Below, piece by piece: positions 34,207 through 46,372 of a stretch of 64,000 nucleotides of DNA. The stretch's first letter is position 1, and each line of letters starts with the position of its first letter. Origin of the DNA: Thermomucor indicae-seudaticae. Lineage: Eukaryota > Mucoromycota > Mucoromycetes > Mucorales > Lichtheimiaceae. Where the stretch lies: NCBI GenBank assembly GCA_000787465.1, contig JSYX01000053.1, positions 1 to 64,000 of the forward strand. The letters are read 5' to 3'. A program made the translations under genes and the position numbers. The notes under the pieces are model-generated. The model saw nothing but the letters and a program-made list of their open reading frames with translations, was not told where the DNA came from and did no database searches.

Positions 34207-37200
34207 TTATTGAGCTTTTTGGGTTCGATTATAAGCACTGCTCAATGTAGAAGCGCGAGCAAGCATTCGATCTTGCTGATACGATGAAAGCGATGTGAAA
34301 CTTGAAGTCGACATGACAGATAAACGCTTCTTGTCGCCACGGGTAGTGGAAGTAACACGAGCACGGGTCCTTACGGGCCTCGAGACGGTGGACCGGACGC
34401 TGTTTTGCGTAGCTGTAGAGAGTCTCCTGTTGACGACTCGTGAAGCAGCCGACGGTTGTTCAGTTCTAACACTTGGACCACTTTTTAGTTTGCTAGCTTA
34501 CTTGCTGGATTTTAGTTAGTTTACCTGGTTGTGGGTGGTTGGTCATCAGCTGAAAGGAAACCGAATTCGCGGTGACGGATACGATCCATGAGCACAGCCA
34601 GACTGTCGCTTACGGACAAGAGCGAAGTATTATCCTGGCCAACCAGCCTCTCCACCTGTGGATCGATGAGCGTGCTGGCCAGTCGCCGTATGTTTTGGCC
34701 GATTTCCTCCTGTTCCCGCTGCAGCTCTTCAATGGCTTCCTGCAAATTATCATGAACGTTCTGAAGCTGTTCCAGCTCGCGCACGATCCACTGGTGTCGA
34801 TCATTGTCCTCTACCCGCGTTTCTTTGGGTGGTTCCTTTTTGGAAGGTTTGGCGGCCGCAATGAGCTGGGCATCCACACCCTCCGACACCTCGGCCACGA
34901 CTTCCCACACCTTGATAATTTCTTCCTTTCTGTGCTTCACGATCGTCTCGAGTTCGGTCTTGAGAACGAAGACTTGGTGCGCCACCTCGGCCGCGTCGTC
35001 GTACAGCGCTTGCATTTGTGCCCGGGCGTCGTCAAGCTCGGTCTGTGCGCGCGTGAGCATCCCTTGGACTTCCAGAAGCGCTTGGCGCGAACGGCTGATG
35101 CGGTTCTTTGCGAGCACTTTGAGACAGTAAAGACTTGCATCCAGTCGTGCGACCACACACTGCACCGTGAGCTTGTTTTTGCAGCGATCAAGCCATTGCG
35201 GGACCGACGGAGACACGGACACGTCGTTGTCCGAGTAGCAGCTGGTGCTGCTCGTGTTGTCATCTTCAGCAGCCGAGTCAAAGATTTCTACAACAAGCTC
35301 TGGATCTTCCTTCCAGTCTTTCTCGATCCGTACAATCGGGAACCCGTCCGTCTCCAGCCGTTCAACTAGTCCTTGCAAAAGCACAGGTGGTCTCACCTTG
35401 AGTAGCTTGGCCCGGGTGTCCTCGAGCAAGCCTTCCGCGTGTCGAAGCTCCTTGATCAGCTGCGCGCGCTCGGATTCCAATACCGCTTGTGTGTCAAATA
35501 GGCTGCGCGTGTTGAGTAATACTTTATTCAGTTCATCGCGCACGACGTCCTCTGTACGCGTTCCATTGATGGGCAGTTGTTGTTGTAACTCGTTCTCAAG
35601 CCGGAGACAAGCTTCGTACATTTTGCGCTTCTCGGTCGTGAGGGCGGCGAGTTGTTTACTGGTTTCTTCGAGATCCTTTTGGATTTCATAGAGATTCGAT
35701 TGCTGTATCTCAAACGTAAGCTCCAACTCGTTTAATGTAACTTGTTTCGTGTCTTTTGAGTATAGACGTGCAGCCGTCATTTGTTTCTCCCAATAAGTAG
35801 GCATCTGAATATACTCGGTTAAAGGCACGGCTGCTGCTGGTGAGGATGGTTTGACTTTATGATCCATGTCCATGGCTTGATTGAGCATGTTTTCAACGAC
35901 TGTCCATTTTGTCTTGATGTTTTCTCGAATCTGAGCAAACTGTTGACCGGCCGCAGCGATTTCAAGTGTTCTGTGGACCAAGTCTCCAATGTCGTTGCAC
36001 AGACGCTGGATATCCTGGCCCGAGTACATGACCGGATCCACTGCGCCAAGGATCAAAAGAGCTTGGTAGAGGTTGCAAAGCGCATCCGAGAGTTCATTAT
36101 CCTCAGTGGAACACTGAACTGTTGTTGTTGTTGTTGTCCACTTGTCCAAGCGTCGGATCGCAGCCTTTCGGACAGCCTCGACCTGTCCTATGAGTTCATC
36201 CTGGTCCAGTTCCAACTGTCCAAAACGATTCTCGATCCGTTCAAAGACGTCAAACAATTTTTCGACCTTGTCGCATTGGAGTTCGGACAAGTCCCAGTCT
36301 GCCTGATGGATTTGTTCGACTTGTTCGAGCTCTTGGCGATAATGCGACATCACGCGGTCGGTCCTTTGCTCGGTGCCGTTGAACATCTCATGGGCTTCGC
36401 GCAGCTCAAACTGGAGCTGTGCGATTGTATTGGCCACCGGCTCTTGCTCAGCGACTGATTTCGGCCCTTTCAAGATACTCTCAGTGATCGAAGCCAGTGC
36501 CGATTCAATGCTGTCTGTGAACGTGGTTTGATAGCTGAGAAAGGACTTTAGAACCTTTTCGAAATCGGCGTCAATGTCGTCGAGCGCTTCGCTGCTTTGC
36601 TGCGATGCGTCTTCTTCTTCTTCGTCTGCCGTCTGCCGTGGTATGTTGCTACGAAGCTTGCCGCGCGGCCTTGGCTCCTGGATAGACTGCAGTGTGGATC
36701 TCGACACGGAGCGTGAAAGTGTATGTGATCGGCAATCACTGGCTGTCTCTAACGGCCTGACGCTTCCGCCTGTTGTTGTGTACGACTTGGTTTTCTGCGA
36801 CTGCTTACGCTCGTTTTCTAAAGCTACAAGTCCAGTTAGCGTAACACTCTTGGGCTCTGAGTCGATATAGAAATGGTACCTAGTAATCGTTTTCTGATTT
36901 CCTCTGATCTTGCCACATCCATAGGCGTCAGCCCTTTCTTGTTTTTAAGGCTCAAGTCTGCGTTACCCTCCAGAATCAGGACCTCCAGGACTTCAGGGAC
37001 TCCACCGAATTCTGCTGCAAAGTGGAGCGGTGTGTTTCCTGTCGGGTCTGCAATGTTGACTAGAGCACCTAGCCGGATGAGCAACGAGGCGCACATGGCC
37101 AAGTGTTGGGGTATTGTGGGCGCAGCGAGGATTTGCTTCAGGGTGGGGTCGTTCATGTCCAGGACGGATGGACTGCTGCTCTGGATCGAGGACCGCTTAT

Positions 37201-38784
37201 CGTCAGTCGGGTCTGCGACGCGATCGGGATTGGTTGTTGTTGTCGCTGCTGGTGGTGTTACCTTTTTGCTGCTGGAGGCAGCCGCCTCGGCAGGATTTCG
37301 ATTACTTTTCTGAATTCCCCAGGATTTACCGTCCTTGTCCGCACCAAAGCGCGCAAGATGATGCAAAGCTGTTCGGCCATAGTACGTTTGCGCATTGATA
37401 TCCGCTCCTGCTTGGTAAAGCAACCCAATCGTGTCAAGCGACGGCAAGGGTTTGGTGCGCATGGCATGATGTAATGCGGTCATGCCAGTTTTGGGTTCGT
37501 GGTAGTTGACCAGTAACGGGCCTGACACGGGCCGTTGATCTGGGTGCAGCGGCGGCGTCCATAAGAGGAGCGTCTGGAGCGTGCTGTGATCGTGTGTCTT
37601 GATGGATTGTAGAAAGGCAGACTGGATCAGTTCTACGACAGGCGCTGCCTTGGGGTCGAGAAGGTCAATGTCTTTGAGGGTGTCGAATTGGACGTGCGAT
37701 AGCGACGATGGGTATTCGGGCAAAGAAGTGATTAGCGTTGATAATTTTGTGTAACTTGGAGGGTATTTGGCAAGTGGCATCATGTCATGGAGATGCTATG
37801 GCAACAAATGAAGTAAGCAAGACTTGTGGCAAATGGCGGGCGCGCGCGCCGGTGTTGAAAAGGACTTACTGCTGATTCTGCTCGTTTGCACCTTAACGCC
37901 TCTTCATATAATTGTACAATTTCTGGATTCCGTCCGGCATACTGGATAGCTGACCATCCGTGATTGTCGACAAGGTCAGGGGACGCATGGTAACTCAGGA
38001 GAAGTTTCACGATGGGCAGATTTCCGTCCCGGGCTATTTACTCGGAAATCCTGTCATTTAGTAGACTCGTTTCCCCCCTTCTCCATCAGGAATCGCACGT
38101 CAACGGGCTTACCAGCATACATTAAAGCTGTGGCATTCTTACTGTCGGTGCCGTCCACATTGACGCGTCCGTCATCCAGCAGTAGTCGAATGATTTCAGC
38201 TTTGCTGAGATAACTGGCCAGGCACAAGGGGGTGATACCTTTGATCTCGTACTGCGGCGAGTCCACCGTGGAAACAGAGAGATTAGGATGACGCAGCAAA
38301 ATATTCTTCATAATGTCAAAATGATGATCATGCGTGCGAGAGATCAGTGGCAGGTTGGTGGGATTGATATCCGTAACGTCAAGATCAAGCCCGTAAATGG
38401 CACAGATGAGCGCCGTTCTAAAATGGCGAGGTTACACATACAATCAGAGGGGTGGTGAAAAGAGATAACAACAAGCCAAGGCAGAAAGAAAAGATACCTT
38501 CCACGGCCATCCTTCAAATTAATGTCTGCGCCAGCACTTAGCAAAAGCCTTGTCATATCCGCGTATCCTCCCAGAACGGCAATATTGAGGGCTCGACTGT
38601 AGTATTCCTGACTGCCCTGTAACCGTTCCCGTACTTCTGGACGAGTGGCTGCGTCTGACGGAAGCACGGGTGAATATGTGTCTTTCGCATTCCACAATAT
38701 CGGGCTATTGACATCGATGCCGGTCTGTATAAAGTGCCGAGCTTTTTCAATATTATTTTGGGCAACGGCCAGCAAAAACTCCAT
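34207..38784 (-). CDS. Large ankyrin-repeat and coiled-coil protein
   Basis: Six exons (38498-38784, 38113-38417, 37870-38033, 36880-37795, 34525-36823, 34207-34465) give 1409 residues. I do not know an equivalent by name. The first 525 residues hold ankyrin repeats in three groups, e.g. RALNIAVLGGYADMTRLLLS, GITPLCLASYLSKAEIIRLL, NATALMYAARDGNLPIVKLL, GMTALHHAMRT, RTALHHLARFGAD and NTPLHFAAEFGGVPEVLEVL. The start MEFLLAVAQNNIEKARHFIQ is itself repeat-like. The next 750 residues are mostly heptad-rich coiled coil with Gln/Glu-rich helices. The end is a basic, Ser/Thr/Arg-rich tail of about 95 residues (RVVNRRLSTATQNSVRSTVS), the kind that often binds microtubules or membranes. Ankyrin N-terminus, long rod and basic tail suggest a scaffold or tether, which is inference only. 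Introns are 56-80 nt. Confidence 0.8.
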
Positions 38785-39025
38785 CGAGCAAATAACAAGA
38801 AAAGGAAGGAGAAAGAAGGGAAAGGCTGCCTGATATACAAAAGGGGGATCTTTTTTTTGTATGCCCCAGTATGACAAACAACCACCGACCTTGTCATGGC
38901 CCCGGGGGGAACACCCTCTCTTTTCTTTATTTTTTCTTTTTCCTTTTTCACGGCACCCAGTTCCGCGAATTCTACCGTTAGTAATCATGACTTTGCGGTA
39001 ATCTTGTCATTGACACGACACGCGA

Positions 39026-39578
39026 CTACTTTGGAGGTGGTTCCTTGTCATTCAAATAAACCTGCGTCGTCCATAGAACAGCACAACCCGTCAAATGCTG
39101 TTGGGTGAAGAATCCAGGCTCGCAAAGAATAGAACAGATCGATTCCTGTGGGGGAACGAAAGGATGAACTCTTTTATCTTCAAGGTTATCACTGTGAGCA
39201 CGAACCTTGACCATGTATTCCTGGTCATACATTGCCACGTAAGAAAGCAACGCGTCTCTTTTTTCACCAGCGGTGGCGTCACATATCGCATACATGCCAT
39301 CGAGGACTTGTCTTACTAAAGTAGCGGTCATTATTAGCGTTTTTTTTGCTGGCAAGGTGCTTACGACAGCATACGTTCGACAATGACAGTCTTCAGCTCA
39401 TTGCTCGTTTTACTCGGATCGCTTTTGTCAATGGAGGCTATAATGCTGCTTCCCCTCTGATTGATTTTGGACCACGATTCTACACTGAATTGTCATTAGT
39501 TGAAATGCCATGGAGCGATTAGAGAGGTCCTTACCATGCTTCGATCGTGTCTAACTTTATTAAAGAACGTTTATCCAT
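39026..39578 (-). CDS. Small unknown protein, 149 residues
   Basis: Three exons (39535-39578, 39365-39484, 39026-39311) give 149 residues starting MDKRSLIKLDTIEACVESWS. The last acceptor (TAGTAAG) is weak, but the phase is correct. The protein looks helical, with NELKTVIVERMLSQVLDGMY and KRDALLSYVAMYDQEYMVKV, and ends in a Pro-rich PFVPPQES and NDKEPPPK. I see no signal peptide, membrane segment or catalytic motif and do not recognise the family. It is divergent from GPI3 (183 bp between starts). Confidence 0.55.
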
Positions 39579-39761
39579 GTGTCTGACTTTACGGATATTG
39601 CAGCATGACCAAACCACAGCAGAGTATCTCCGAAAAGACAGGCATTTTTGATCCAGAAAGCTTAAAGCATTCATTGGCATGATTCGCTGGCCATGCTGTA
39701 CAATATTTGGTAGTATAGTAGAATCGCGCACAGTTACATTCGAATAACAGGAAGCTGTAGC

Positions 39762-41575
39762 ATGGTGTCCGACTTTTTCTACCCCAACATGGGAGGTGTC
39801 GAGAGCCATTTGTACAATCTGTCTCAGCAGTTGATTCAACGTGGACACAAGGTAATCGATCTTCACTCACGCACACACTCTCTCTCTATATATATATTTG
39901 TCTGATTGCGGGAGACTTACAAGTAAAGGTAGTGATTGTGACGCACGCGTACGGCAATCGTACCGGGGTCAGGTACCTCACCAACGGCCTGAAAGTCTAC
40001 TATGTGCCTACGTTGGTCATCTACTACGAAGCGACGTTGCCGACGATTTATGGCTTTTTCCCACTTTTCCGCTACATTTTGATCCGGGAAGAAATCGATA
40101 TCATCCATGGGCACGGCGCATTTTCTTCGCTTTGTCACGAGGCCATCCTGCATGGAAAGACGATGGGTTATAAAGCATGCTTCACGGATCATTCCCTGTT
40201 TGGATTTGCAGACGCTAGCTCGATCCTGACAAACAAACTACTCAAATTTACCCTGAGCGATATAGACCATGTCATTTGTGTATCCCATACAAGGTAAGTA
40301 AGCAAAGAAAAGAAACATGGCAAACGTGATCGTCTAAACTGTCCAATGCTACATTAGTAAAGAGAATACAGTCTTACGCGCAGCATTGTCTCCGAGAAAC
40401 GTTTCAGTCATACCGAATGCCGTGGTGGCATCCCAGTTTAAGCCAGACCCATCAGCAGCTGATCCAAATTGGAGTGAGTTTGTCTTTTGAAAGAAGCCTT
40501 TGCGGCTTAGTAGTAACCAAAGGAGGGGCTCTAGTCACTATTGTGGTTATCAGTCGTTTGGTTTATAGAAAAGGAATGGATTTATTGGTTGCCATTATAC
40601 CCCGAATATGTTCCATGTATCGCAATGTGCGATTCATCATAGGCAAGTCTTTGGGATCCACGGCTGGCAGCTAGTCGAAAGGTTACTGATCGAACGAAAC
40701 GAACAGGTGGCGACGGGTCAAAAAGGATTGATTTGGAACAGATGCGGGAGAAGCATCTACTCCATGACCGTGTCGAGCTGTTAGGGCCTATCAAGCACCA
40801 TGAAGTCCGGAACGTATTGATCCAAGGCAACATATTTTTAAATACGAGCTTAACAGAGGCCTTTTGTATTGCAATTGTTGAAGCGGCTTGCGCTGGGTAA
40901 TAACGCTTGATGCACAGGGGCGCTCTCGGCCGGAAAGCTTGACTACTGACAGGTTAGCTTTGATCTAGTCTTTTTGTGGTGAGCACAAAAGTGGGAGGTG
41001 TACCAGAAGTCTTGCCGAGCCACATGATAAACTATGCCATGCCTGAAGAGGACGGTAGGTGTGCCAAAGAAAGAAAGAAAAGGTCGAGATGATGAAGGGC
41101 TCATATTCAAGAGGTTCAGATCTTGTTATTGCACTTTCCAAAGCAATACACATGATACGATTCGACGAGGTGGACCCTAGTCGGTTTAATGACGAACTCA
41201 AAGACATGTATAGCTGGTCAAATGTGGCCGAACGTACGGAAAAGGTGAAGTTTTCACATGGTGCTGAGCCAAAACCCGTGGGCTGACTGGTAATAATAGG
41301 TGTATGATCTAATATCTCAGACACAAGAAGCGCCATTGATAGAGCGGCTGCGCCGCTATTATGGCTGCGGCTTGTATGCCGGCAAAATTTTTTGCATGGT
41401 GGTCGCATTGGACTATCTGTTTTGGATATTCCTAGAGCTGGTATTTCCCAGGCATAAGATTGAGAGAGCCGAAACGTTTCCTTACAAGCAGTATCGTCGA
41501 TATTTTGATCAAACGTCAAATGTGTCGCTGGATGCACAAGACTGTAGTACAACCACTAGTACTAGTGGCGATTAA
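39762..41575 (+). CDS. GPI3: GPI-GlcNAc transferase catalytic subunit (PIG-A)
   Basis: Catalytic subunit of the ER complex that adds GlcNAc from UDP-GlcNAc to phosphatidylinositol, the first step of GPI-anchor synthesis. Eight exons (39762-39851, 39929-40293, 40358-40473, 40535-40642, 40707-40896, 40969-41054, 41114-41244, 41300-41575) give 453 residues. GT-B family-4 glycosyltransferase signs include [76 protein letters not shown], and the donor-site E-x7-E in [17 protein letters not shown] followed by [13 protein letters not shown] hydrophobic segment near the C-terminus ([20 protein letters not shown]) is the expected ER membrane anchor. Intron 4 starts with GCAAGT (a GC-AG intron), and splicing it restores IIGGDGSKR. 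The real N-terminus could include an upstream exon. Confidence 0.94.
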
Positions 41576-41630
41576 AGAGAAAGCGATTACCCGAAAACAA
41601 AGGAAACGGTATGAAGGAGAGAGGGGGGTT

Positions 41631-42302
41631 TCATTCTGCTAGATGCGTTTGCTGAAGGAGTCCTTGGATCTGATCGATCACGTTTTGGTTATTGATGACG
41701 GTTGGTTCAGAAACAAGTAGGTCATATTGTTCTTTGGCCTTAACATAAGCATCGATTCCTACGGCCATCCATGCTTGCCAGTCGTCGCGCTCATAATAAG
41801 CTAACTGTTTCGCCCAATCGCAAATGATTTTCCAAGTGTCTGCCAACTGGGCCGTCATTTCTACTTTGCCAAACAGTGTCGCAAAGAGGCGCTGTTGTGC
41901 GGATAACGTATCCCGGATGACGCCGCCATCGGCTTCGCGTGTATTGACAATCACGTCAAGGACCTTCACCAGCTGTATCGGATGACCAGGATATCGTTTG
42001 CTATATCGCAAGACGTGTACCAAAGCACGGACGAGGGCAGTTTCGTTAAACGCTGGTGCAGACGGCTGTTGAGGCGGGGCAACCAAAAGGAGACGACTGA
42101 TATCTTCAATGACTTGAAGCAACTCCTCGTGATCCTCGCAATGTCTTGGACTCTGTTTGTGCTGGATGCGAGTCAACTCCCGGGCAATCCATTCTTGTGC
42201 GCTAACCATATCGTTCGCGACCTTATCTCGCAGTCGAACGTCAGTGGGCGAAGATGAATTCATGATTGAGGAAATAAGAAACGCGTTCGCGTTGACCTCC
42301 AT
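41631..42302 (-). CDS. Unknown helical protein, 223 residues
   Basis: A single-exon frame of 223 codons. A second start, MNSSSPTDVRLRDKVANDMV at 42263, may be preferred. The sequence is rich in regular amphipathic helices (ELTRIQHKQ, EELLQVIEDISRLLLV, ALVRALVHVLRYSKRYPGHP, DTWKIICDWAKQLAYYERDD). It has no membrane segment and no catalytic motif I recognise, and an ARM/VHS-like helical fold is possible. Its 3' end lies 55 bp from the GPI3 stop (convergent). The clean long frame supports it as real. Confidence 0.65.
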   Translation of the reverse strand: MEVNANAFLISSIMNSSSPTDVRLRDKVANDMVSAQEWIARELTRIQHKQSPRHCEDHEELLQVIEDISRLLLVAPPQQPSAPAFNETALVRALVHVLRYSKRYPGHPIQLVKVLDVIVNTREADGGVIRDTLSAQQRLFATLFGKVEMTAQLADTWKIICDWAKQLAYYERDDWQAWMAVGIDAYVKAKEQYDLLVSEPTVINNQNVIDQIQGLLQQTHLAE

Positions 42303-42542
42303 TGTTTATATAGTTATATATTCAGGATGGAAAAAAGCAAAAGAGAGATAGAGGTGGAGTTTGTTTTATCGCACACTTTTCCTTTTTGTCGAGCAACTCT
42401 GCATGGCTACTGAAATAGGCAGTCTGAGTACTCGTGTAACTTCAAGCCATAAACCTTCCGTCCAATAATCAAACTCGGACCATCATTAAAAGAAAGAAAG
42501 ATGCATGCATATTAAAAGCCACTTCGATTAGCAAAATATATT

Positions 42543-44065
42543 TCAGGCTTCCGGGACAATACGAGGGGAATCAATAGGTTGGTATCCTGCTTGCTGCGGG
42601 TAAATAGCCCAGTGGGACCGCACAACTTCCTCCTGACTGCGACCTTTCGTTTCTGGAAGGATATAATACGCTGTGACACACATGGCAATCAACACGATTC
42701 CAAACAGATAGAACACCGAGTTGGAGCCGATCATGTCTCGCAAACCCAAGAAGCCGGCTGACACGACAAAGTTGGACACCATGTTGGAGGCCAGGCCCAC
42801 CGATCCCGCGCTCGATACCGCCTGTGTTTCGACCAGCTCCGGAATCATGAGGAACGGAATCGGGCCCAAGCCAACTGCAAATGCTGCGACAAAGCCGACG
42901 ATCGCCCAAGCCGAGACCATCTCGTGACCCGAAGTGTCAATGCTCCAACCCAGCAGCAAGCTCATCACAGCCATCAAGCTTGCCGATACCAAAAACAGCG
43001 TGCGTCGACCCGCACGGTCCATCAGGTAGGCCGACACGCACGTCATGATCAGGTTCACGTACGAGATCAGGACCGTGATCCTATCCGAAGAGTCTGGGAA
43101 CACGACAGACATGATGGACGTCGAGTAGAATATCACCGCGTTAATGCCAGAGAACTGCTGTGTGAGCTGAAGCAGAAGGATGATACAGAGCGGGCGGCGA
43201 TACTGCGGTGACTTTAGGAAGCTTATCACGTTGACTGCTGCTGGTTTGGGCCGAGCGGCTGCGCCCTCCTCCTGGTGCTGCTGCTGTTCGCTGCGCCATT
43301 CGTCCACTTCCTCTTCGACCGATTCTCCTCCTCCTCTTAAGCGGCGCAACGCCGCCTTGGCCTGCGCAACCGAGCCGCCCGAAGCCAGATAGTATTTTGG
43401 CGACTCGACGCAAAACGGGAGCAGCACGCCTTGCGCCGCAGCGAGCACGATGCCGAGCGCGAGAATGAAACGCCACGCCGCCAGAGTGGACCACGCCATG
43501 CCGACTGTCTGGGCAATCAAGATGCCAACGACGATCGCGAGCTGATTGAGTGTGCCAAAGAATCCACGCGTGGATTTCGGTACGCATTCGGCAATGTACG
43601 CAGGGACGACGACGGTGACGACGCCGCTGCCGAGGCCGGCGACAAAGCGGCCTGCCATCATGCTGGTGATGCTTGTGGCGACGGTCAGGATCAGGGAACC
43701 TGTGCCCATGAGCGCGGTGGAGGCGAGCAAGGCGCGGCGGCGTCCGAAGCGGTCGCTCAGGTAGGATGCGGCGAGCGCGCCCGGCAAGCCACCGGCAAGC
43801 AGCATGGCGACGACGAGCGAGTACTGGGCGTCGGTCATGCGTATGCAGTCCGGCACATGACCCGCGGGGATGCTGTCTTTCGTTTGGCATTTTGAGATGA
43901 CGGCCTGGGGCGTGTTCAGCTCGCCATTGTGGTAGCCGTATTGGATGGCGGCCTAAATAGACAAACTTAATGATGTAGCGCGCGAATGCTAATACTCAAT
44001 GCTACCAAGAGGATGGTGAAAATGACAAAGAGGAGATACGGCGTGAGGCGACTTGAAGACGCCAT
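42543..44065 (-). CDS. Sugar transporter of the major facilitator superfamily
   Basis: Two exons (44006-44065, 42543-43952) give 489 residues with twelve predicted membrane segments. Sugar-porter marks are the start-of-helix-1 region YLLFVIFTILLAAIQYGYHN, SDRFGRRRALL after helix 2 (the GRR signature), GRFVAGLGSG, VPAYIAECVPKSTRG (PESPR-type region), QQFSGINAVIFYSTSIM (the QQxxGxNxxxYYS signature of helix 7), DRAGRRTLFL and PETKGRS near the end. The central loop contains a short Gln/Glu-rich insert. The protein resembles the yeast Vps73/YBR241C and GLUT branch more than plasma-membrane HXT proteins, so a vacuolar or intracellular site is possible. Substrate is not determinable. The N-terminal exon encodes only 20 residues. 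Confidence 0.9.
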
Positions 44066-44135
44066 GGTTTTTCTTTTTTTTTGACAAACAATAAGCTGAA
44101 GACGAAAAAACAAAGAGATTTGTCCGTACGTCAGA

Positions 44136-45856
44136 TTATACAAAATTGTGGTACATGTGTGGGTGGTGAGCCAGTTTCTGGCGCTGCTTCATGGCCAGCG
44201 TGATGGCAACCATTGGATCGCCTCCGGCTTCAGCCAAGTAGTGCTCGAGTAGGCGAGGGTCGAGTTGCGGGAGGACGCTGCAGAGTTCCTTGAGTGCACG
44301 GTTTTCTGGCGGCTGAGGAGGAGGAGGAGGAGGAGGGCGGTGGGTCTTGCGTGCAGAAAAGGATGACGAGAAGGAAAAGGTGGATGCGATGGAGGAAACG
44401 GGCGAAGAGTGGCCGGATGAGGACGTGCTTTTGGTTTTCCAGGACGGTAGCAGACGAAGCGAAGTGGTTGAGGGCTGCTTGTAGAAATGCTGATCAGATT
44501 CTTCTTCGTCTTGCTCGGGTCGTGGCGGCTTTTGAGAGGATGACTTTCTTTTTTTCTTCTTGGCCGCATCTTCTGGTGAGACTTTGGGACGCGTCGAGCG
44601 TGATAAAGACAAGCGGCTCAGTGAGGCTGCCAGGAAGGATCGGCTGAGTGAGGGTTTGGGCGTCGTGTTGGCGAGGTGGGTTGAGGATTGGGATGCTTTT
44701 CGCAGAAAGAGGCTGATGGAGCCGCTCAAAGACGAGTTCATGCGCGGAAAACCTGAGCGTGGCGGCGGTTCAGGTGAGAAGTCAGCTGGTCTTGGTGGCG
44801 GCTTGTAGCCTGGGTGGGGGAGATGTTATCAAACGGGTACACACGGTTTCTCTTTTGTTTACTTGCCTTCGGTCATGGGACCAGGGAGACCTTTGGATTT
44901 CATGCGTTTGACCCAGGCACTGAGTCCGGTGTCTGCCTTGAAGCATTGTCTGCAAGTGCGGTCGTAAAAAGCGAGTCGTTCGTACGTGTCCGGTACCCGC
45001 ATCATCGCAGCATAAGAACGCACGCGAAACTTGACGTTTTCTCGCTTTTCGCCTGCGTGACCGAAAAGTGCGTGTTTCCTTGAGCTTTTGGATGATCTCC
45101 TGCTTGCGGAAGAAGGGCGCCGGCGCATCGAAGACGGCGTCCTGGATTTGGGTGTGGTTTTTGCAGAAGCATAGGGTGAGACCATGGCTGAGCCGATGGA
45201 GTGAGCAAAAGTGGTTGATCCAGCACGATCGTTCAGCGATTTATGGTGGTGGTGATCCTCCTCCTGTCGCTCCTCGTCAATTATCACCTCCTGGCGACAG
45301 CAACGGGTGGTTGCGGTCTCCTTAACCATTTGCATGTCTGCAAACCTGTCCACAAGCGACGACAAGTCGTTGGAAAACCGGATGCTGACTTGGTCAAGGC
45401 TCGTGCATGTTGTCGCGGCTGACTTGCTGTTGGTGTACTCGACGAGTGTTTTCTCGCCGGCCCTTCTTCTCGCGTCGTCGTCTTCTTCTTCGACGGCTGT
45501 TTTTTCATCCGTCAAATCTGGACATGCCAGGCTGTTGTTGTTGTTGTCGTCAGGAGGAGCACGGGTCATGCTTGTGATATGATCTTGGATCATGTCCTCC
45601 AGCGCCGCAGACGATTCGGAACTCAGACCTTTTGTTTGCGTTATGTGACTCTGATGCTCAGACAGTAGCCAAATCCATCAGCCTACCTTGTGTGTCGAAT
45701 TCGTCAATGGCTGACTGCAGATCACGTATCTGGGAATAGACATCTAGAGGTTATCAGTCATTAATGTACTCCTTGCAAGTTGGCTGCGACAAGGAGATTA
45801 TTGTCTGCGCGGGAAAAATCCCCCCATCTTGTAGTTCACGAACCTTTTGAGTCCAT
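44136..45856 (-). CDS. Unknown Ser-rich protein with UBA/CUE-like C-terminus
   Basis: Four exons (45844-45856, 45687-45743, 44867-45628, 44136-44809) give 501 residues. The first exon has 13 bases, with a GTTCGT donor. The sequence begins MDSKDVYSQIRDLQSAIDEF, then a low-complexity region rich in Ser, Asp and His. A conserved-looking core follows, SYAAMMRVPDTYERLAFYDR and CRQCFKADTGLSAWVKRMKS, leading into GYKPPPRPADFSPEPPPRS. After Ser- and Pro-rich linkers the end ALKELCSVLPQLDPRLLEHY followed by AGGDPMVAITLAMKQRQ is typical of three-helix UBA/CUE ubiquitin-binding folds. I do not know the family. The intron between exons 3 and 4 has a GCAAGT donor, and only the GC donor keeps GYKPPPRP in frame. 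Confidence 0.7.
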
Positions 45857-46372
45857 GAGTCCTGCCCTGTTCACAATAAAAGAGAGAGAGAGGGAGAAAT
45901 AAGCAAGATGCCAGGCACGGATGGAGATATTTAAGCCAGTTGCTATCTCAACAAACATTAAGTCGAATATTCCCGATTGAGAAATGTATATTTCATCACT
46001 TGTAAAGTTAGTCTTCGCAGCAGTTGGGCAAATGTCCGCCTGTTTAAAAGCATACGGCAGCTGTAAGACCACCAGTATTTATCCGTCGTGTAGTTATAAT
46101 GACTGTCAATTGCGAAAGGAATTAAACCACGCTGTTCAAATGTGTCCATCCATTCATTTATTATTACATGATCTTTCGATAGTCATTTCTTGTAGAGGGC
46201 ATTGGCATTTGGTATTTTACAGCAACCAACGCACGTCAATTGGCTTGACTGCCACTCAACTTGATGCGTCTTAAATCGCTTTCCTTTACCTGGTGTCACT
46301 GCTGACTTTAATTCGTGGCTCAAGCAACGAGGAAAAAAAGTTTTGAATTTTTGCTTTTGTGTTCGTGAGATA
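45857..46372. promoter_or_regulatory. Divergent intergenic region before NOG2
   Basis: About 516 bp between two start codons pointing away from each other. A GA-rich run (45878-45898, GAGAGAGAG on the plus strand) lies near the minus-strand gene. No defined element was recognised. Confidence 0.45.

Noticed and set aside
34466..34524. Apparent 20- or 32-nt intron near the 3' end of the same gene
   Set aside because: The acceptor GTTAG at 34466 gives a 59-nt intron and a continuous basic tail.
34572..35369. Long plus-strand open frame (265 codons) opposite the coiled-coil gene
   Set aside because: It mirrors the minus-strand coding exon and has no motif. Antisense frames are common opposite GC-rich coding sequence.
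36824..36879. Apparent 23-nt intron in the ankyrin/coiled-coil gene (GTACC...GACTCAG)
   Set aside because: A downstream acceptor TTGTAG preceded by a CTAAC branch site gives a normal 56-nt intron in the correct phase.
43141..43895. Long Arg-rich and His-rich frames overlapping the sugar transporter
   Set aside because: Shadows of the GC-rich transporter exon with no domain signature.
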